From Hermatobates lingyangjiaoensis (Eukaryota > Arthropoda > Insecta > Hemiptera > Hermatobatidae), in the NCBI GenBank assembly GCA_026182355.1, contig JAPFBL010000569.1, positions 310,001 to 374,000 on the forward strand: a stretch of DNA of 64,000 nucleotides, in the 5' to 3' direction. Every line of letters starts with the position of its first letter. The first letter of the stretch is position 1. Under the pieces are notes generated by a model. The model was not told the origin of the DNA, ran no database searches, and saw only the letters and a list, made by a program, of their open reading frames with translations. Position numbers and translations under genes: made by a program. Positions 31,612 through 43,515 of the stretch are shown in pieces.

Positions 31612-31765
31612 GTAGGGTAAAAACCTAAAAAAATTAATCGTATAAACAACGCGTTTCGAATACGTAGTGTTCTTCTTCAGACATTAACTAAAAAATACAA
31701 TGTAATCAGAGAGTTATCTATTATACAAAGTGAGTTTCATTACCTTTTTACCCTAAAATGTGTAA
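31612..31765 (-). repeat. TAGGGTAAAA-family element
   Basis: Ends TAGGGTAAAAACCTAA and its mirror TTACCTTTTTACCCTA. Holds the minus-strand motif at 31646-31685. Confidence 0.75.
31646..31685 (-). ncRNA. Hammerhead-ribozyme-like motif, boxes intact
   Basis: CTGAAGA, A, GAACACTACGTATTC (one mismatch), GAAA, CGCG, TT. The helix I partner is weak. Confidence 0.5.
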
Positions 31766-31769
31766 ATAC

Positions 31770-33430
31770 TATATAATAACTGATTGTACTACTTTAGAAT
31801 TAACATTATATTTTGCAAAATAAGTCTAATATTAGACTGAAATCTATAATTTTCATGGCATGCTACAGTAAATATATTAATTCGAAATAACACATTTCTA
31901 GTTTATCCAAATATATGACAATTTTTTTTCTCATTTCTTTCTCATAAAATATGCTAAGTTCTTAAATGGCATCCAAGCTGTCATTTGTGTTACACCCAAA
32001 ATTGAACAATTTGAGTGTGTTGATGGAGGGGGGGGGGGTAATGACAAATCATAGACCATTCTGAGGAGTGACAAAATATTTTTCTATGCAGTGAATTCAA
32101 CAAATTCATTGATTTGTCAAAAATTAAACCTTTCGTTAATTTTCACATTAAAAAATTAACGTCAACCCTTTTGGTTTAACATTTTGTTTGTTAATTTTGT
32201 TATAATAAACCTATTTCTAGAGTCTACACGTGGTGAGAAATAAACTTAATCGTAATATGGTTACTGCACAACCTTACACACACTGTAAAGTAAGTGAGTG
32301 ATTGGTAATTAACATGGAGAGACACCCAGTGCTCTCGAAACGTTGTAATACTGTTAATCTGCTCATTTTTATTAAAAAAAATAATTATTTTTTGATCAGA
32401 TATGGCAACTGTATATTAATAACTTGGCAAATTGAATGGTGTTTCTGGTAAAATAGGATCTTATCAGGAGATCGTGTTGACTGAAAGTAAAATAATTTAA
32501 GCGTGCCAGCAACAGGTATGTTTGGTAATATTGATTTCTAAGATTTAAATACACGATAGTTGAAACTAACTTATGATTACAAACACTGATGATGCAAACA
32601 ACTAAAGTTTATTGCACAAGTCACATAGTGACATTTCTTAATCGGTGCAGTTATTCTGGTGTATGTTGATTGATAACAGTCACCTACCTGACTAGTAAAG
32701 GATTTGAATTAGAGCAGCAACAACATCCGTTTTCAAAAAATTAACTTGTACTTATATTTTAAAAATGAAAAAAAAAATAGAACAGTTCGTAATAAATTAA
32801 ATAAAATATTTATGATTCCATTGGTAACAAATTGGTTGAGAAAAACAAAAACCAAAAAAAAAAAAATAAACTAGAAAAATCTGTTTGGATGAACAAGCTT
32901 TCTCGATAATTTGTGATTTGCAAAGACTTCAGAGTGGAACACAGCATGTTCTCGCTTGTGAAGAGAAACCAGTCACTGATTCCTGTCCTCAGACGACTAT
33001 AAATTTACTTTCTACTTAACAAATCTCCTGTGACTTGATACCGAAATACACTTGAGAGGAGTGGTGGGGGAAGAGGGAAAAAATTGGAATCGCTTGCAAT
33101 AAAGTAGGTTACTTGTGAAATTTTCAACAGGTGAAAGAAATCATTATTCAAAAAAAAGAAATTCTGTGAAAACAAACTGAATTTGGAATAAAAACTGGAG
33201 TATTGAAATTTACATGATGCTGGAAAAAAAAGTATTTGCGACAAACTATTAATGTAGTTAATAAAATACCTATTTACTCATATAATAAATTTAAAGAGAG
33301 GTCTATGAAACATGTAGTTTCCCTCCTGGAAACGAAACATGTCGAAATGTTATGTGTTGTCCCGTTGTAATTTTTTTGTTGTATTTATTTTGGTAAATAT
33401 TTATAATAATCGCTTGAATATATATATACT
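31770..33430. other. No gene recognised
   Basis: Mixed sequence with a G-run (32030-32038). Two GAAA-type remnants (GAGAGACACC..CTCTCGAAACGTTG at 32318-32347, and GTTTCC..GGAAACGAAACATGTC at 33317-33346) keep stem plus box 2 but lack box 1. The minus-strand frame at 33005-33244 is unrecognised. Confidence 0.4.
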
Positions 33431-33439
33431 GTGAAAATA

Positions 33440-33612
33440 TATACATACACTAAATTGAAGAAAAGATCCACACGGACTTATAAAGCATTAAATTACACAA
33501 AACCCGACACAGAAAAAAAATAAAATACACACTTACTAAGCACTTACACACTTACTTAGTAAGTGTGTATATGCTCTGTCGTGTTTTCTGTAATATAAAG
33601 TTTTAATATATA
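33440..33612. repeat. Foldback, GAACACTTAC family, core deleted
   Basis: AAATTACACAAAACCCGACA .. ACACACTTACTAAG mirrors CTTAGTAAGTGTGTATATGC .. GTCGTGTTTTCTGTAATATA. The left outer end carries the AGATCCACACGGACTT hairpin shared with other families. (TA)n follows at 33606-33625. Confidence 0.75.
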
Positions 33613-33629
33613 TATATATATATTTATAT

Positions 33630-33900
33630 ATACACCTCTTCGATGAAAAAACGATCCGATATGGACAAGTACAGTTCAATATACATAAAGAAACATAGAG
33701 AATTTAAGAACACAAACTTACAGTCTCTAATTTTCGGTTGAGCTCGGGTCTCTAACCGTCTCTGTACCAGTGTGCTTGGTTTCCCTGTCTTATCTCTCCT
33801 GAAGACGGTTCAATCGAAAATTAGAGACTGAAGTTTGTGTTTTTAATTTCTCTATGTTTCTTTGTGTACATTGAACTATATATATATATATATATATATA
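33630..33900. repeat. Foldback, TCTC/GAGA family
   Basis: Left arm 33660-33745 (AGTTCAATATACATAAAGAA ... ACAGTCTCTAATTTTCGGTT) mirrors the right arm to 33880, then (TA)n. GATCCGATATGGAC lies just outside the left arm. The plus-strand motif is at 33793-33826. The left core is truncated. Confidence 0.8.
33793..33826 (+). ncRNA. Hammerhead-ribozyme-like motif, boxes intact
   Basis: TCTC, CTGAAGA, C, GGTTCAATC (weakened stem), GAAA, ATTA, GAGA. Confidence 0.5.
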
Positions 33901-34015
33901 TTATGAGTCGTTATCAGCCTTTGGAGCGATTCACATATATTCCTGACGACGAGGACATCGAAATATAGTAGTGAGTTCAGTGATTTCTTTTCTATGTGTT
34001 CCTAACTGACAATAT
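33901..34015 (+). repeat. Hammerhead-like unit, GAGGAC family
   Basis: GAGTCGTTATCAGCCTTTGG leads into the motif at 33932-33977: CTGACGA, C, GAGGACATC, GAAA, TATAGTAGTGAG. Related copies are at 47230-47345 and 56330-56440. Confidence 0.7.
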
Positions 34016-34019
34016 ATAT

Positions 34020-34580
34020 GTACACGAATATTTCTTATAAAAATATATATACTTTAAATATAAATTTCTTCATGGAAAGGTACACGAATGCAAATTAGAC
34101 ACTAAGACTTACTTTCCATATCAACCCTGTTAACTACGGTTTTTCGTAGAAAAGGCAGTGGTCGAAAGATTGGACGCGAAAAAGCAAGAGAGATAGAAGT
34201 TAGCATTACTAATGAGAGAATGTTTTCAGAGTCATAAACGTGTCAATCAACCCAAATTCCGGTGAGAAAAAAAAATAAGGAGAGAGAAAGGAGAAGACAG
34301 TTAGGCGACAACTTGTCTAGCAACCTCATTTACTAAGTCCTCATAATTTTGTTCGTCAACCAGAGCTGATCCAGTTATCAAAAATTATTTCTTTTAGAAT
34401 CAGGATTCAGTAATATTACGTTTAATAATGAATTATTTATAAGCCTTATAAACTGACTTGTTTTTAGTTTATAGAATTTTAGCTTACTAGTATGCAGAAA
34501 TAAATAAACATAATTAGATGATTTTTTTCTTTTAATATTTGTAATTTATTGGAGATTGGTTCATAAAAAAGTGTGTACTT
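34020..34580. other. No gene recognised
   Basis: A minor inverted match between 34063-34105 and flanking AT sequence. No gene. Confidence 0.4.
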
Positions 34581-34584
34581 GTCC

Positions 34585-34660
34585 TTGTGTATGTGTGTGT
34601 GTGTGTGTGTGTGCCCGTGTATGTGTGTGTGTGTGCTTTTGTATGTATATGTGTTGCATC
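34585..34660. repeat. (GT)n microsatellite
   Basis: GT repeats with GCCCGTGTATG interruptions. Confidence 0.9.
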
Positions 34661-34778
34661 GTTTTTCTCTGATGACATACATTGAAAGGCCTTAGAGAAT
34701 TTTTTTCTATTCTTTTCCTTTTTTCATTGTGATTTAAACTTTATTGATTGCATCACGTGTTTATTTATTGTGATTTTT

Positions 34779-34782
<4 letters not shown>

Positions 34783-34854
<72 letters not shown>

Positions 34855-34930
34855 TGTGTGTGTATGTGCGCCCGTGTATGTGTGTGTGCACCCGTGCATG
34901 TGTATGTGTGTGCGTGTATGTGTGCGAGTG
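34783..34930. repeat. (TA)n-(GT)n compound microsatellite
   Basis: A TA run passing into GT repeats with CGCCCGTG interruptions. Confidence 0.95.
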
Positions 34931-34934
34931 TTTA

Positions 34935-36170
34935 GGGCACTGATTAGTAATGAAGGAGTGTATATTCTATAAAATTACCATGATTACACGCTTAAGTACT
35001 ACTCAGTAGCTGGCAAAGGGTTGGAAACACCAAACATCAATATGTTTCCAAACCAGTAAATTTAAACATACTTAAAAACTCAAAACTTAAGACTTAAAAA
35101 TACTTTAAAACTCATACTTAAGAACTCAAAACAAAACAAATTATTAGTTCATTAAAAGTCAATAATTAAATATAGACATTATTGGAAGCTGCTGCAAAAA
35201 AAAACTATGCGCATGCGCTCGTGTGTGCATAAACACGCTTGACTCTGTGTATGGGCGAGATATCCGTGAAACTCAATCATATGTAATCAACAAACTTTAC
35301 ATTTAAGATATTGTTATCCCACACGAAACAATAGTCCCGGCACCTACAATAACTTTTCAACTTTCCGGGTAACATTTGGACCAAAAGTATAGGGAGCTTG
35401 TAGATTTGTATAGAAGCTTTCATATTACAAACTTTTGTATAGAAGCTATTCAATTAAATTTACTTAATTCTATCTTTTTATTAAAGTTAAATGTATATGT
35501 TCGGTATATATCCATGAAGAAATTGATTTGCAGGACCTCTTGGTTTTAAGATGATAGTTCGAGTACTTTGTGTTCTTTGAATCTGCACAAACTAGACTCC
35601 TTTAAGAACCACTATTAACCATAGTTAGTTGTCTTCATATCAATTTAAACTATTCAATTTTTTATAACATTAAAATATAGAAATTGTTTTTAACTAGATG
35701 GTTTGATTCAGGAAGATATTTAATAATAGTTTATCTTCTCAATGGTTTGGAAAAAAAAAGAGAAATAAATCTATTAATGCTAGAGAAATTACAGAGATAA
35801 GATAAATATCTATCAGATCTGGCTGATAATGCAGTAAGAGTAGAGCAATATTGATAAGATCATAGGAAAGAAGGCGGTAAATCAAGCAGAAGCAATGTTA
35901 TAAAGCCTTTACGGTTGTCGAGAACACACAGTGTGGGATAAAAAAACAATCAGGAATCGTTTTAAACACCTTTAAACAAGGCAATCTTACCAGGTATAGT
36001 CAACAATAATACAATCAATGTCTAGATTTTATAAAATTGCCAATGTTAAATAATGCCTTATAATATTAAATCATTTCAATTACCTCTGCATATTTTACAT
36101 CTACATTCTCTCTTCCTATATTTTTACTCTCTTCCTTCTTCTTTCTTTTGTATATATTTTAAATATACAG
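34935..36170. other. No gene recognised
   Basis: No supported coding or repeat signal apart from ACTTAAAACTCA-like direct repeats at 35068-35120. Confidence 0.45.
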
Positions 36171-36174
36171 TAGC

Positions 36175-36291
36175 AGTTTGCTTCTCAACGCGAGTACTTT
36201 GCACTTCTTTCCAATGACGACAGATGTCGAAATATCGCAGTGAGTTCTATAGTGACTTTCTGTGTTCTTTCTTATGTGTTAAAGTTTATAC

Positions 36292-36325
<34 letters not shown>
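36175..36325 (+). repeat. Decayed hammerhead-like unit with (TA)n
   Basis: The motif at 36212-36250 is AATGACGA, C, AGATGTC, GAAA, TATCGCAGTGAG. Box 1 lacks C. A TA run follows at 36292-36316. Confidence 0.6.
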
Positions 36326-36334
36326 CATGTGTGA

Positions 36335-36562
36335 TCTCTAATTGGGATTCGGTCAATTTTCTAACATAAAAATCAAACTCAAGTTGCCGACGTTTCAGTT
36401 TTATTTTAAACCTTTTTCATAGGCAGAAGTAAGAATTTTTTAACTAAAAAAATGAAAGTTACAATATTTTAAGTAACAACCAACTAGACTGTTAGATCAT
36501 TAGAGAACACACCTATTTTATCAAACAGTCGATATATTATTGAATCTATTTTATATATATAT
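36335..36562 (-). repeat. GGTTTT-stem hammerhead family, minus-strand unit
   Basis: The reverse complement of the 61660-61985 unit: TTGCCGACGTTTCAGTTTTA .. AACCTTTTTCATAGGCAG at 36383-36426. GCC/GGC pairing and the stem are kept, but box 1 reads TATGAAA, so the motif is not catalytically competent. The outer ends GATTCGGTCAATTTTCT and CAGTCGATATATTATTGAAT are shared. Confidence 0.8.
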
Positions 36563-36569
36563 ATACGTT

Positions 36570-36765
36570 TCAAAGAAAACTACAGACACAGAGTAAAGAT
36601 ATGAACACACTTGTCTCTAATTGTCGGTTGAAACGTGATTAAGAGAGTAGAGATAGGGACACCAAGCACACTTCCGAAGCGACGGTTAGAAACCAACAGT
36701 GTTGTCAAAAGTGTGCCTGATTCAAGTCAAGTATCAAAAATAAACTAGAAATAAGTGAAGACACC
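36570..36765. repeat. Remnant of TCTC/GAGA family unit
   Basis: ACACTTGTCTCTAATTGTCG and GGACACCAAGCACACTTCCG resemble the left arm of 62335-62620 at low identity. Confidence 0.5.
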
Positions 36766-36774
36766 TAGCACGGT

Positions 36775-36880
36775 GTCCCACTTACAGTCCAAAGAACACG
36801 TCGAAAAAATGCACAAGTAACTTCAATATTTTGAACTCGTCGTCATCAGGAGAAGGACAAGAAGAGGAAAAGAGTTCTGC
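36775..36880 (-). repeat. Hammerhead-like unit, minus strand, decayed
   Basis: The motif at 36820-36855 is TTCTC, CTGATGA, C, GACGAGTTC, AAAA. The outer AGAACACGTCG matches the 37085-37305 foldback. Confidence 0.6.
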
Positions 36881-37013
36881 TTGTATTTACAAATATTACA
36901 ATCATTTTTATTAAATAATATTATCATCAACTTTTCCACTTTTTATGCTTGTTGATTTTTTATTATTATTATTAATTGTTACAGTTATATCTTCTATTTA
37001 CTCTGTTTTGTAG
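36881..37013. other. AT-rich, no gene
   Basis: TTATTATTATTATTAAT low-complexity stretch at 36960. Confidence 0.5.
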
Positions 37014-37070
37014 ATCCGTTGAAAAAGGTTTAAAGTAAAAACCGAAACATTGAAAATGAGAGTTGAATAA
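37014..37070 (+). repeat. Decayed GGTTTT-stem hammerhead remnant
   Basis: TTGAAAAAGG TTTAAAGTAAAAACC GAAACATTGAAAATGAG. It mirrors the unit at 36335-36430. Confidence 0.6.
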
Positions 37071-37079
37071 CATTGATAT

Positions 37080-37310
37080 ATATTACAATAAAATACCACG
37101 TAGAAACAATACACAACTCACTTCAACATTTCCATCTCATCATCATCAGGAGAAGTACAAGAAAAAGAAAAAGAGTTCTGCTCGGCTCATTTTCAATTGT
37201 TGTTTACAAGCCGAGCAGAACTCTTCTACTTCTTCTCTTTATCCTGCTGACGACGAGATCATGATATTCAAGTACGTTGTGTGTTGTTTCTACGTGTTCT
37301 TTTCTCGTAG
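37080..37310. repeat. Foldback pair, CGACGA hammerhead family
   Basis: Left arm ACCACGTAGAAACAATACAC ... AGAGTTCTGCTCGGCT mirrors right arm AGCCGAGCAGAACTCTTCTA ... GTGTTGTTTCTACGTG. The minus motif at 37119-37154 has CTGATGA and GAAA with a weak stem. The plus motif (37247-37275) has lost GAAA. Confidence 0.85.
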
Positions 37311-37403
37311 TCATTTTATATATATGTATCAATATTTCAGAAAAACAGTTGAGATGAAGAAAATCAAAAGGTAGTTGCAGTAAGAACTAGTCATGAACTT
37401 ATG

Positions 37404-37405
37404 TT

Positions 37406-37460
<55 letters not shown>

Positions 37461-37500
37461 AAGAGAGAGAGAGAGAGTATGAGAGGGAGAGAGAGAGAGA
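37404..37500. repeat. (GT)n-(GA)n compound microsatellite
   Basis: GT run then a long GA run with AAAG interruptions. Confidence 0.95.
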
Positions 37501-37504
37501 TTGT

Positions 37505-38635
37505 GATTGTATGCATGTGCCTGGATATACATGCTACATGATAACTTCATATGTTCAGTTTGCAATAAGATTCCGTGCTATTTATTATTTTTGCTTATGT
37601 TTATTTCAAATATCAATATTTTAAAATATTTGATTTTTATCTATCATACTATTTTAGACAATACCGACAGTTAACATTGAATGAATAATTTGACACTAAA
37701 AGTTCTATAGACAATCTTATGTATTTTCATAATATCATATATATTATGTACTTTCTCATGGTTATGGTGTTAATGATCATTAAAATCTGGTAAGTATAAA
37801 ATAGATGTCAAGTATTACTATTATACAATATATTATCATAATTTTCATTAGTAAATAGTAAGATTTTGTTAAAATATTTCTTAAAATATTTACTGAATTT
37901 GTAATAAGGCTATAAAAGCCTATGATAACTGTGCACACTGATTGCCTCTATGTGGGATAATCGTCCTTCTTATAAGTAGTCAGGTGACAAAACTTAATAG
38001 GGTTAGTTATAAATTCGTATTTATTGATTTTTATGGAGTCATTTCGTTTTAAATAGGAACAGTAGTCATTAGGTTTAAAAGGATTCACAGCCTCCATGGA
38101 AGACATTAATTGTAGTTGACTAATAATCTTAAAGTTATAACTGTAACTACTAAATTCTTGATTTCAGTAATCTCTAACAACCTAAAGATATTTTTTGTAA
38201 TAATAAATCTATTTAAAACGTTAAGAACCTATAACATTCATTGATTATTTTTTACATATCAATAAAACTCATACTATTAAAAGAAAAGGAAGAATCTATT
38301 CATATATTATGAGATCGTCATAATATATCACAGATATATTATATATAAATGAAACTTCTACTTATAAATAACCTGTTTTATATAGTTTAAGAATATATGT
38401 AATTTGCAGAGTATGTATCTGTGAATTCAATTACTTCAATTACTGTGAAGAATTTAATAAAGATACAAACCGAAGTTTTTCTATTTTAAATTAAATTAGT
38501 TTGCTTGTTGTATTTCATACTAACAAGTTTAAGTATATTTGTTGCATAATCAACGTTCAAATCATAATAAGAAATGTTATACAATCCATGTAATATTTTA
38601 ACGTAGTGTAATCAGTTATTAACTCGTATTTAATC
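37505..38635. other. No gene; a diverged duplicate segment
   Basis: 37797-37912 (GTCAAGTATTACTATTATAC .. AAAATATTTACTGAAT) recurs at about 39060-39162. Otherwise AT-rich. Confidence 0.55.
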
Positions 38636-38636
38636 A

Positions 38637-38845
38637 TTGTAGGGTAAAAAACTAATGAAATGGTCTCCAATATAAAATTTGTACATATAAAACACAGAAA
38701 AAATATTTATTTTGCGCTACAGATAACTCTCTGGTGACATTATATTTTTTAGTTAATGCCTGAAGAAAAACACCATTAAATTTTTTATGTGGAGACCATT
38801 TCATTAGCTTTTTACACTACAATGTAATATTGTTAACATAGTTAA
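38637..38845. repeat. TAGGGTAAAA-family foldback, core deleted
   Basis: GTAGGGTAAAAAACTAATGA..GGTCT mirrors GGAGACCATTTCATTAGC..TTTTTACACTAC. Between them GTTAATGCCTGAAGAAAAAC is all that remains of a hammerhead-like core. Confidence 0.75.
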
Positions 38846-38849
38846 TATT

Positions 38850-39695
38850 AGATAGTATTATTATATTGTTATATAATCAATGTAATGTAAATAAATGTAC
38901 TACTGTTGTAAACATGAAGAATAAACAAATTTGATAAAAAGAAACTTTCTGTATTAATAAATGATATTAATCTAACCAGTAATTGTTTCAATTCTTATTC
39001 AAAATATTTTGTGTTTAATTTTTCATAGCATCTTACGAAAAAGAGTTTTAAATCTAGTGTAAAATATAGGTCAAGTATTACTATTATACATTATATTATT
39101 ATCATAATTTTTATCCGTTCACAGTAAGATTTTCTTAAAATATTTACTGGATTAGTAATAAGCCACATCTAATATGTAATAAGAATTAGTAATGTACACA
39201 TCTAATATTGAATGTAAGTAGTTTAATATTTAATGCAATCTAATAATGATTATGTAATGTAATTTAATGCAATGGAATAAAAATGTGTTAACTAATATAT
39301 GAAGGAAACCTAAAATTCAATTCAGCACAATCATTAATTCATTCCCTGAATGCTTTCAATTATTATTATTATTCTAAATTATGTAAAAAAAACTTACTAT
39401 TTGATGTTTTAAAATAAAGTAGCTGTTTAACGCAGTAAAACAATGAATTAATAAAACTGATACAAAAACACTAAAGGACGCTTAGAACTAACCTTAATTG
39501 AATTAAAATGGCCATAGTTCAGCATGACTCGAATGGTGTGACTCAATCCAATGCCATCTCAATTATATTCATTTATACCATGATTTTTTTTTTAATTTGT
39601 GAATTATTTAATAATAAAAATAATTTCATTAGCTTGTTCTTAAAAAAAAAAATGATTTTTCATCAATAATCTGATTATTTTTTTATAAACCGATC
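38850..39695. other. No gene; second copy of an AT-rich repeat
   Basis: Includes the duplicate of 37797-37912 at 39060-39162. No reading frame of note. Confidence 0.5.
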
Positions 39696-39864
39696 AATTT
39701 TCAATTTAAATAAATGTATTACTTGTCTCATACATTATGTATGTCAGGTCAGATATTAGTTAGTTGGTATCACTGTTTGACACTGGTAGTGAAGATTTCA
39801 AGTTCGAATTTGTGTCATGACTATATTTTTCATGTAGGTTACAGGATATATTATTTACAGGTAT

Positions 39865-39946
39865 ACATTATTTTTTTGTTTGTAACTTTAAGGGTCTGCT
39901 AAAATGGACATCTTTGATAATGATACTTAAAGATAATACTGTGTTT
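39865..39946 (+). repeat. First unit of the ~80-bp array, split off by an insertion
   Basis: TTTGTAACTTTAAGGGTCTG and GATAATGATACTTAAAGATA match the units at 41600-42350. The mobile element at 39947 interrupts this array. Confidence 0.85.
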
Positions 39947-41590
39947 TACTTTACTATAAGTAAAGTATAGTGATCGTGAAAAAATTCGATCTCGAGATTT
40001 TGACGGAATTACATGGTTTGAGGTCCCAGAAGTCGTTTTATGACGTTTTTACGATGATGTCTGTGTGTGTGGTGGGTGGGTGGGTGGGTGGGTGGGTGGG
40101 TGGGTGAGTGTGTTAGCATTGCTTGTTACCACGCTACGGTCCAGAATCTTTGATGGATCAAGTTGATATTTTACACAAAAATGGGCCTCATAAAGACGAA
40201 GATCCCTATTGTTTGCGAAGAATTATGCATGATGGGAAAGTCACTTTTTTTGCCAAAAACCGTTTTCTTTAAAACATTTATTTCTCCTAAACTGATAACC
40301 CTAGAGTTTTGAAATTTTGACATTATCTTTGAAGTTACAAATCGAACAAACGAAAAATATATTCAGAATTTTAAAACAACAGGAATTTTTTTTTTCAATA
40401 AAATGTAAAAATTTTGACTTATAATTCAATCTCAAACCTTGTGAGAGCGATACAAGCCATACTGTTTGACGGACAAAGATGAAACTATGCCTATAAATAG
40501 AACATTATATGGAGAATGAGTTGAGATATTTTTTTCTAAAATTACATTCGCTAAAGGGGCGTTACAGTACGATTTGTGTTTTCAGAAAATGTTTTTTTGA
40601 CGCTAAACGGCTCGTTAAAAAATAATGAAAATTTGACCAAAAATGGAACAAAAAATTAGCAATTCATAAAAAAAAAGCATGAAGTTTCAATTACGGGAAA
40701 GAGCAATAACGATATAAAAACTCTTTGTTTACCCTAGACTAAGAGATCACCTGCTATACTTGTCGAATTTTTTGTATTTTTTTAAATTGTTTACATTGAC
40801 TTAAAAATTTTTTGAGCGAATCCACTGAGATAAAATTGATGTTTCTAATGGAAAAATTAAAATATATTATTGACTTATAAGAGATGTAAGAGGAATAATA
40901 TTGTGCAGGTAAATGATAACACTCATTAAAAAAAAAATTCGTATATATGTTATTTGACAAAGGGGATGGAAAATGATCTTATTAAATACTAAGAAGCCAT
41001 AAAATTCCCAGTATAATAATTCTGTTAAAAACCAAAAATGTAAAAGATAATTCAAAATATAAATCTTTCGTTTAAAGATTAATAACTGTAATTATCGTAC
41101 ATCTTTAATTAACAAATCACCTTAAAACAACATTTTCTTCGCTGTTTAAGATGTTTTTCAGAGAAAAAAAGGGTATTTTACTGTTTCAAATTTGAAAAGT
41201 TTACATTAATATTCAATGTAGAAGGATGTCAAGTAAACGATGTAAGAAATCTACTGGCTATTTGAACAATAGCCATGTTCTCTTGTAGGATAATATTTCG
41301 TTTCAAGAAATGTTCACATTGGTTTTTCAAAAATGTTATTACTGCTGTAGTTATACTAATGAAATTATTTGCAAATAATAAATTATTTGTGATGTACAAA
41401 AATAAGCTTATAAATTGATATGTCCTTCAATCACTATCTGTACTACCACACGAATTCAATGCTAATAATTATATCCCATTTAGATATTTATGTTATGCTT
41501 AAATAATACGTTATGTTTTATATACTCAAGAAATTTGACATTGAGTTACTTATAGTAAAGTAGAGAGAGTGTAGGCCACTCCAGATTTTT
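39947..41590 (+). mobile_element. Non-autonomous DNA element with short TIRs, copy 2
   Basis: Nearly identical to copy 1 at 8960-10612. Ends TACTTTACTATAAGTAAAGT and GTTACTTATAGTAAAGTAG (41544-41562). The (GGGT)n block at 40070-40105 differs in length from copy 1. It sits within the T-run of a tandem repeat unit, so the insertion is younger than the array's first expansion. No transposase frame. Confidence 0.8.
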
Positions 41591-42350
41591 TTTGTTTTTT
41601 TTTTATAACATTGAGAATCTGCTAAAATGGACATCTTTGATAATGATACTTAAAGAGAATATGTGTTTTTTTTTTTTTTTTTTTTATAACATTGAGAATC
41701 TACTAAAATGGACATCTTTGATAATGATACTTAAAGATAATACTGTGTTTTTTTTGTTTTTTTTATAACATTGAGAATCTACTAAAATGGATATCTTTGA
41801 TAATGATACTTAAAGAGAATATGTGTTTTTTTTGTTTTTTTTATAACATTGAGAATCTACTAAAATGGATATCTTTGATAATGATACTTAAAGAGAATAC
41901 TGTGTTTTTTTTTGTTTTTTTTTTATAAAATTGAGAATCTGCTAAAATGGACATCTTTGATAATGATACTTAAAGAGAATACTGGTTTTTTTTGTTTTTT
42001 TTTTTATAACATTGAGAATCTGATAAAATGGACATCTTTGATAATGATACTTAAAGAGAATACTGTGTTTTTTTGTTTTTTTTTATAACATTGAGAATCT
42101 TTGATAATGATACTTAAAGAGAATACTGTGTTTTTTTTTGTTTTTTTTTATAAAATTGAGAATCTGATAAAATGGACATCTTTGATAATGATACTTAATG
42201 AGAATACTGTGTTTTTTTATTTTTTTTTTTATAACATTGAGGATCTGCTAAAATGGACATCTTTGATAATGATACTTAAAGAGAATACTGTGTTTTTTTT
42301 GTTTTTTTTTTGTAACTTTAAGGGTCTGCTAAAATCTTTGAATAATGAAA
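41591..42350 (+). repeat. ~80-bp tandem array, about 9-10 units
   Basis: The unit is a T-run, ATAACATTGAGAATCTGCTA, AAATGGACATCTTTGATAAT, GATACTTAAAGAGAATACTG, TGTTTT. Unit starts lie about 77-82 bp apart. One unit (about 42085) lacks GCTAAAATGGACAT. The last ends as the first does (TGTAACTTTAAGGGTCTGC), marking the original array borders. Confidence 0.95.
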
Positions 42351-42690
42351 TGAATTGACACTATTTTTCAAGATTATAGAGTTTCTTTCCCCTTACTTTA
42401 ATCATAATTATATTCATTCTGTTTTAAAAATAGACAACTTTAAAAAGAGATATTAAAACAGACATAGTGTACTAAAAATTATATTTCTTACACTTTATAA
42501 AGCAAAAAAAAAATTATTATTCCATCATCTGAGGCATTGTAAATCTTAGTAAGATGTGATATAATCAAATATATATATATAAATATATAAATTGCAAGTA
42601 TTTTATCTAGGATTTCTAAATAGATTTCGGTTCACTTTATAACCTGATATCCCTGCATATAATTGTATTGCTCCCACACACCTATACATA
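42351..42690. other. No gene recognised
   Basis: AT-rich with a short TA run at about 42570. Confidence 0.5.
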
Positions 42691-42694
42691 TAAT

Positions 42695-42835
42695 GATCAA
42701 ACCACAAGAGTTGGGTTTTTGACTGTAACGAAGACCTCTTGTTGCGGTTGAACGATCTTAGTCTTGTTTTCCCATTTTCATATTATGGTTTGATCATTGA
42801 TTGTTATTTCACATGTTTATGTAAAATCTTTTTAC
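42695..42835 (+). repeat. Hammerhead-like unit, GACT/AGTC family, decayed
   Basis: GACTGTAACGAAGACC..GCGGTTGAACGATCTTAGTC at 42721-42763. Box 1 is disrupted and GAAA is GAAC. The tail TATTATGGTTTGATCATTG is kept. Confidence 0.75.
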
Positions 42836-42889
42836 CCATACATATAAGGTGGAACTTCCCACCACCCCCTTGAACTTCTAAAACGCCCT

Positions 42890-43115
42890 TAAGTGACGGG
42901 TACAGACCACTTTGTGGTACTCTCCTTTAAATTGTCAGTCCCACACTTGTACGCTGTCAGGTACTCGTAAAAGATCTCTACTCGAAATACACTTTATTAA
43001 GAGAAAATTTAGAACCTTATGTAGAAGGTTGTTTTACACAATTATGTAGAATTGTGTGGTATCAAAAAGGGCGAATGTGTGTTCCTTGTGGGATTGCCAC
43101 TCCAACGTAATCTAT
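42890..43115 (+). mobile_element. Diverged SINE copy, body and tail
   Basis: AAATTGTCAGTCCCACACTT .. GTCAGGTACTCGTAAAAGAT .. GTGTGGTATCAAAAAGGGC .. GTGTGTTCCTTGTGGGAT follow the SINE body of 26450-26773. The tRNA head is not recognisable. Confidence 0.75.
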
Positions 43116-43510
43116 AAGGAATTGTAATGATAAATTAGTGAAATGAACCTTTGTTTTAGTTTTATTGAACTTAAACTTTAATAAAATGCAACAGGTTTAG
43201 AAGTGTACCTGTTTGAGGTACGTTACGTCCATTGACTCACAGTGTATGGAACTGAATAAAAATTATGATTGATATCAGACTTTCGCGTAAACTGATAATG
43301 AAAAGGAAAAGTTTTGATGTCAAAGCTAAGACGGAATGTTTTTTATTTATGGACAGCTTGATTGGGTTGGCAACACTGAAGGACTGGCAAGGAAAGTTTA
43401 GGGGCTATTAGAGACAGAACTGACAAAGGTAGTGGACTCGGTAATGACGGGTCACTTTCTACTTGATGGCCTCTACGTGATGCGATTAGCCCTCAGACTT
43501 CATTTATTAT
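43116..43510. other. No gene recognised
   Basis: Balanced-composition stretch at 43330-43510 with no frame. Confidence 0.35.
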
Positions 43511-43515
43511 TTTCT

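Noticed and set aside
37329..37565. Ser/Leu-rich frame in a GA/GT microsatellite, and the similar 34479-34682 and 49462-49743
   Set aside because: Composition is dictated by the dinucleotide repeats.
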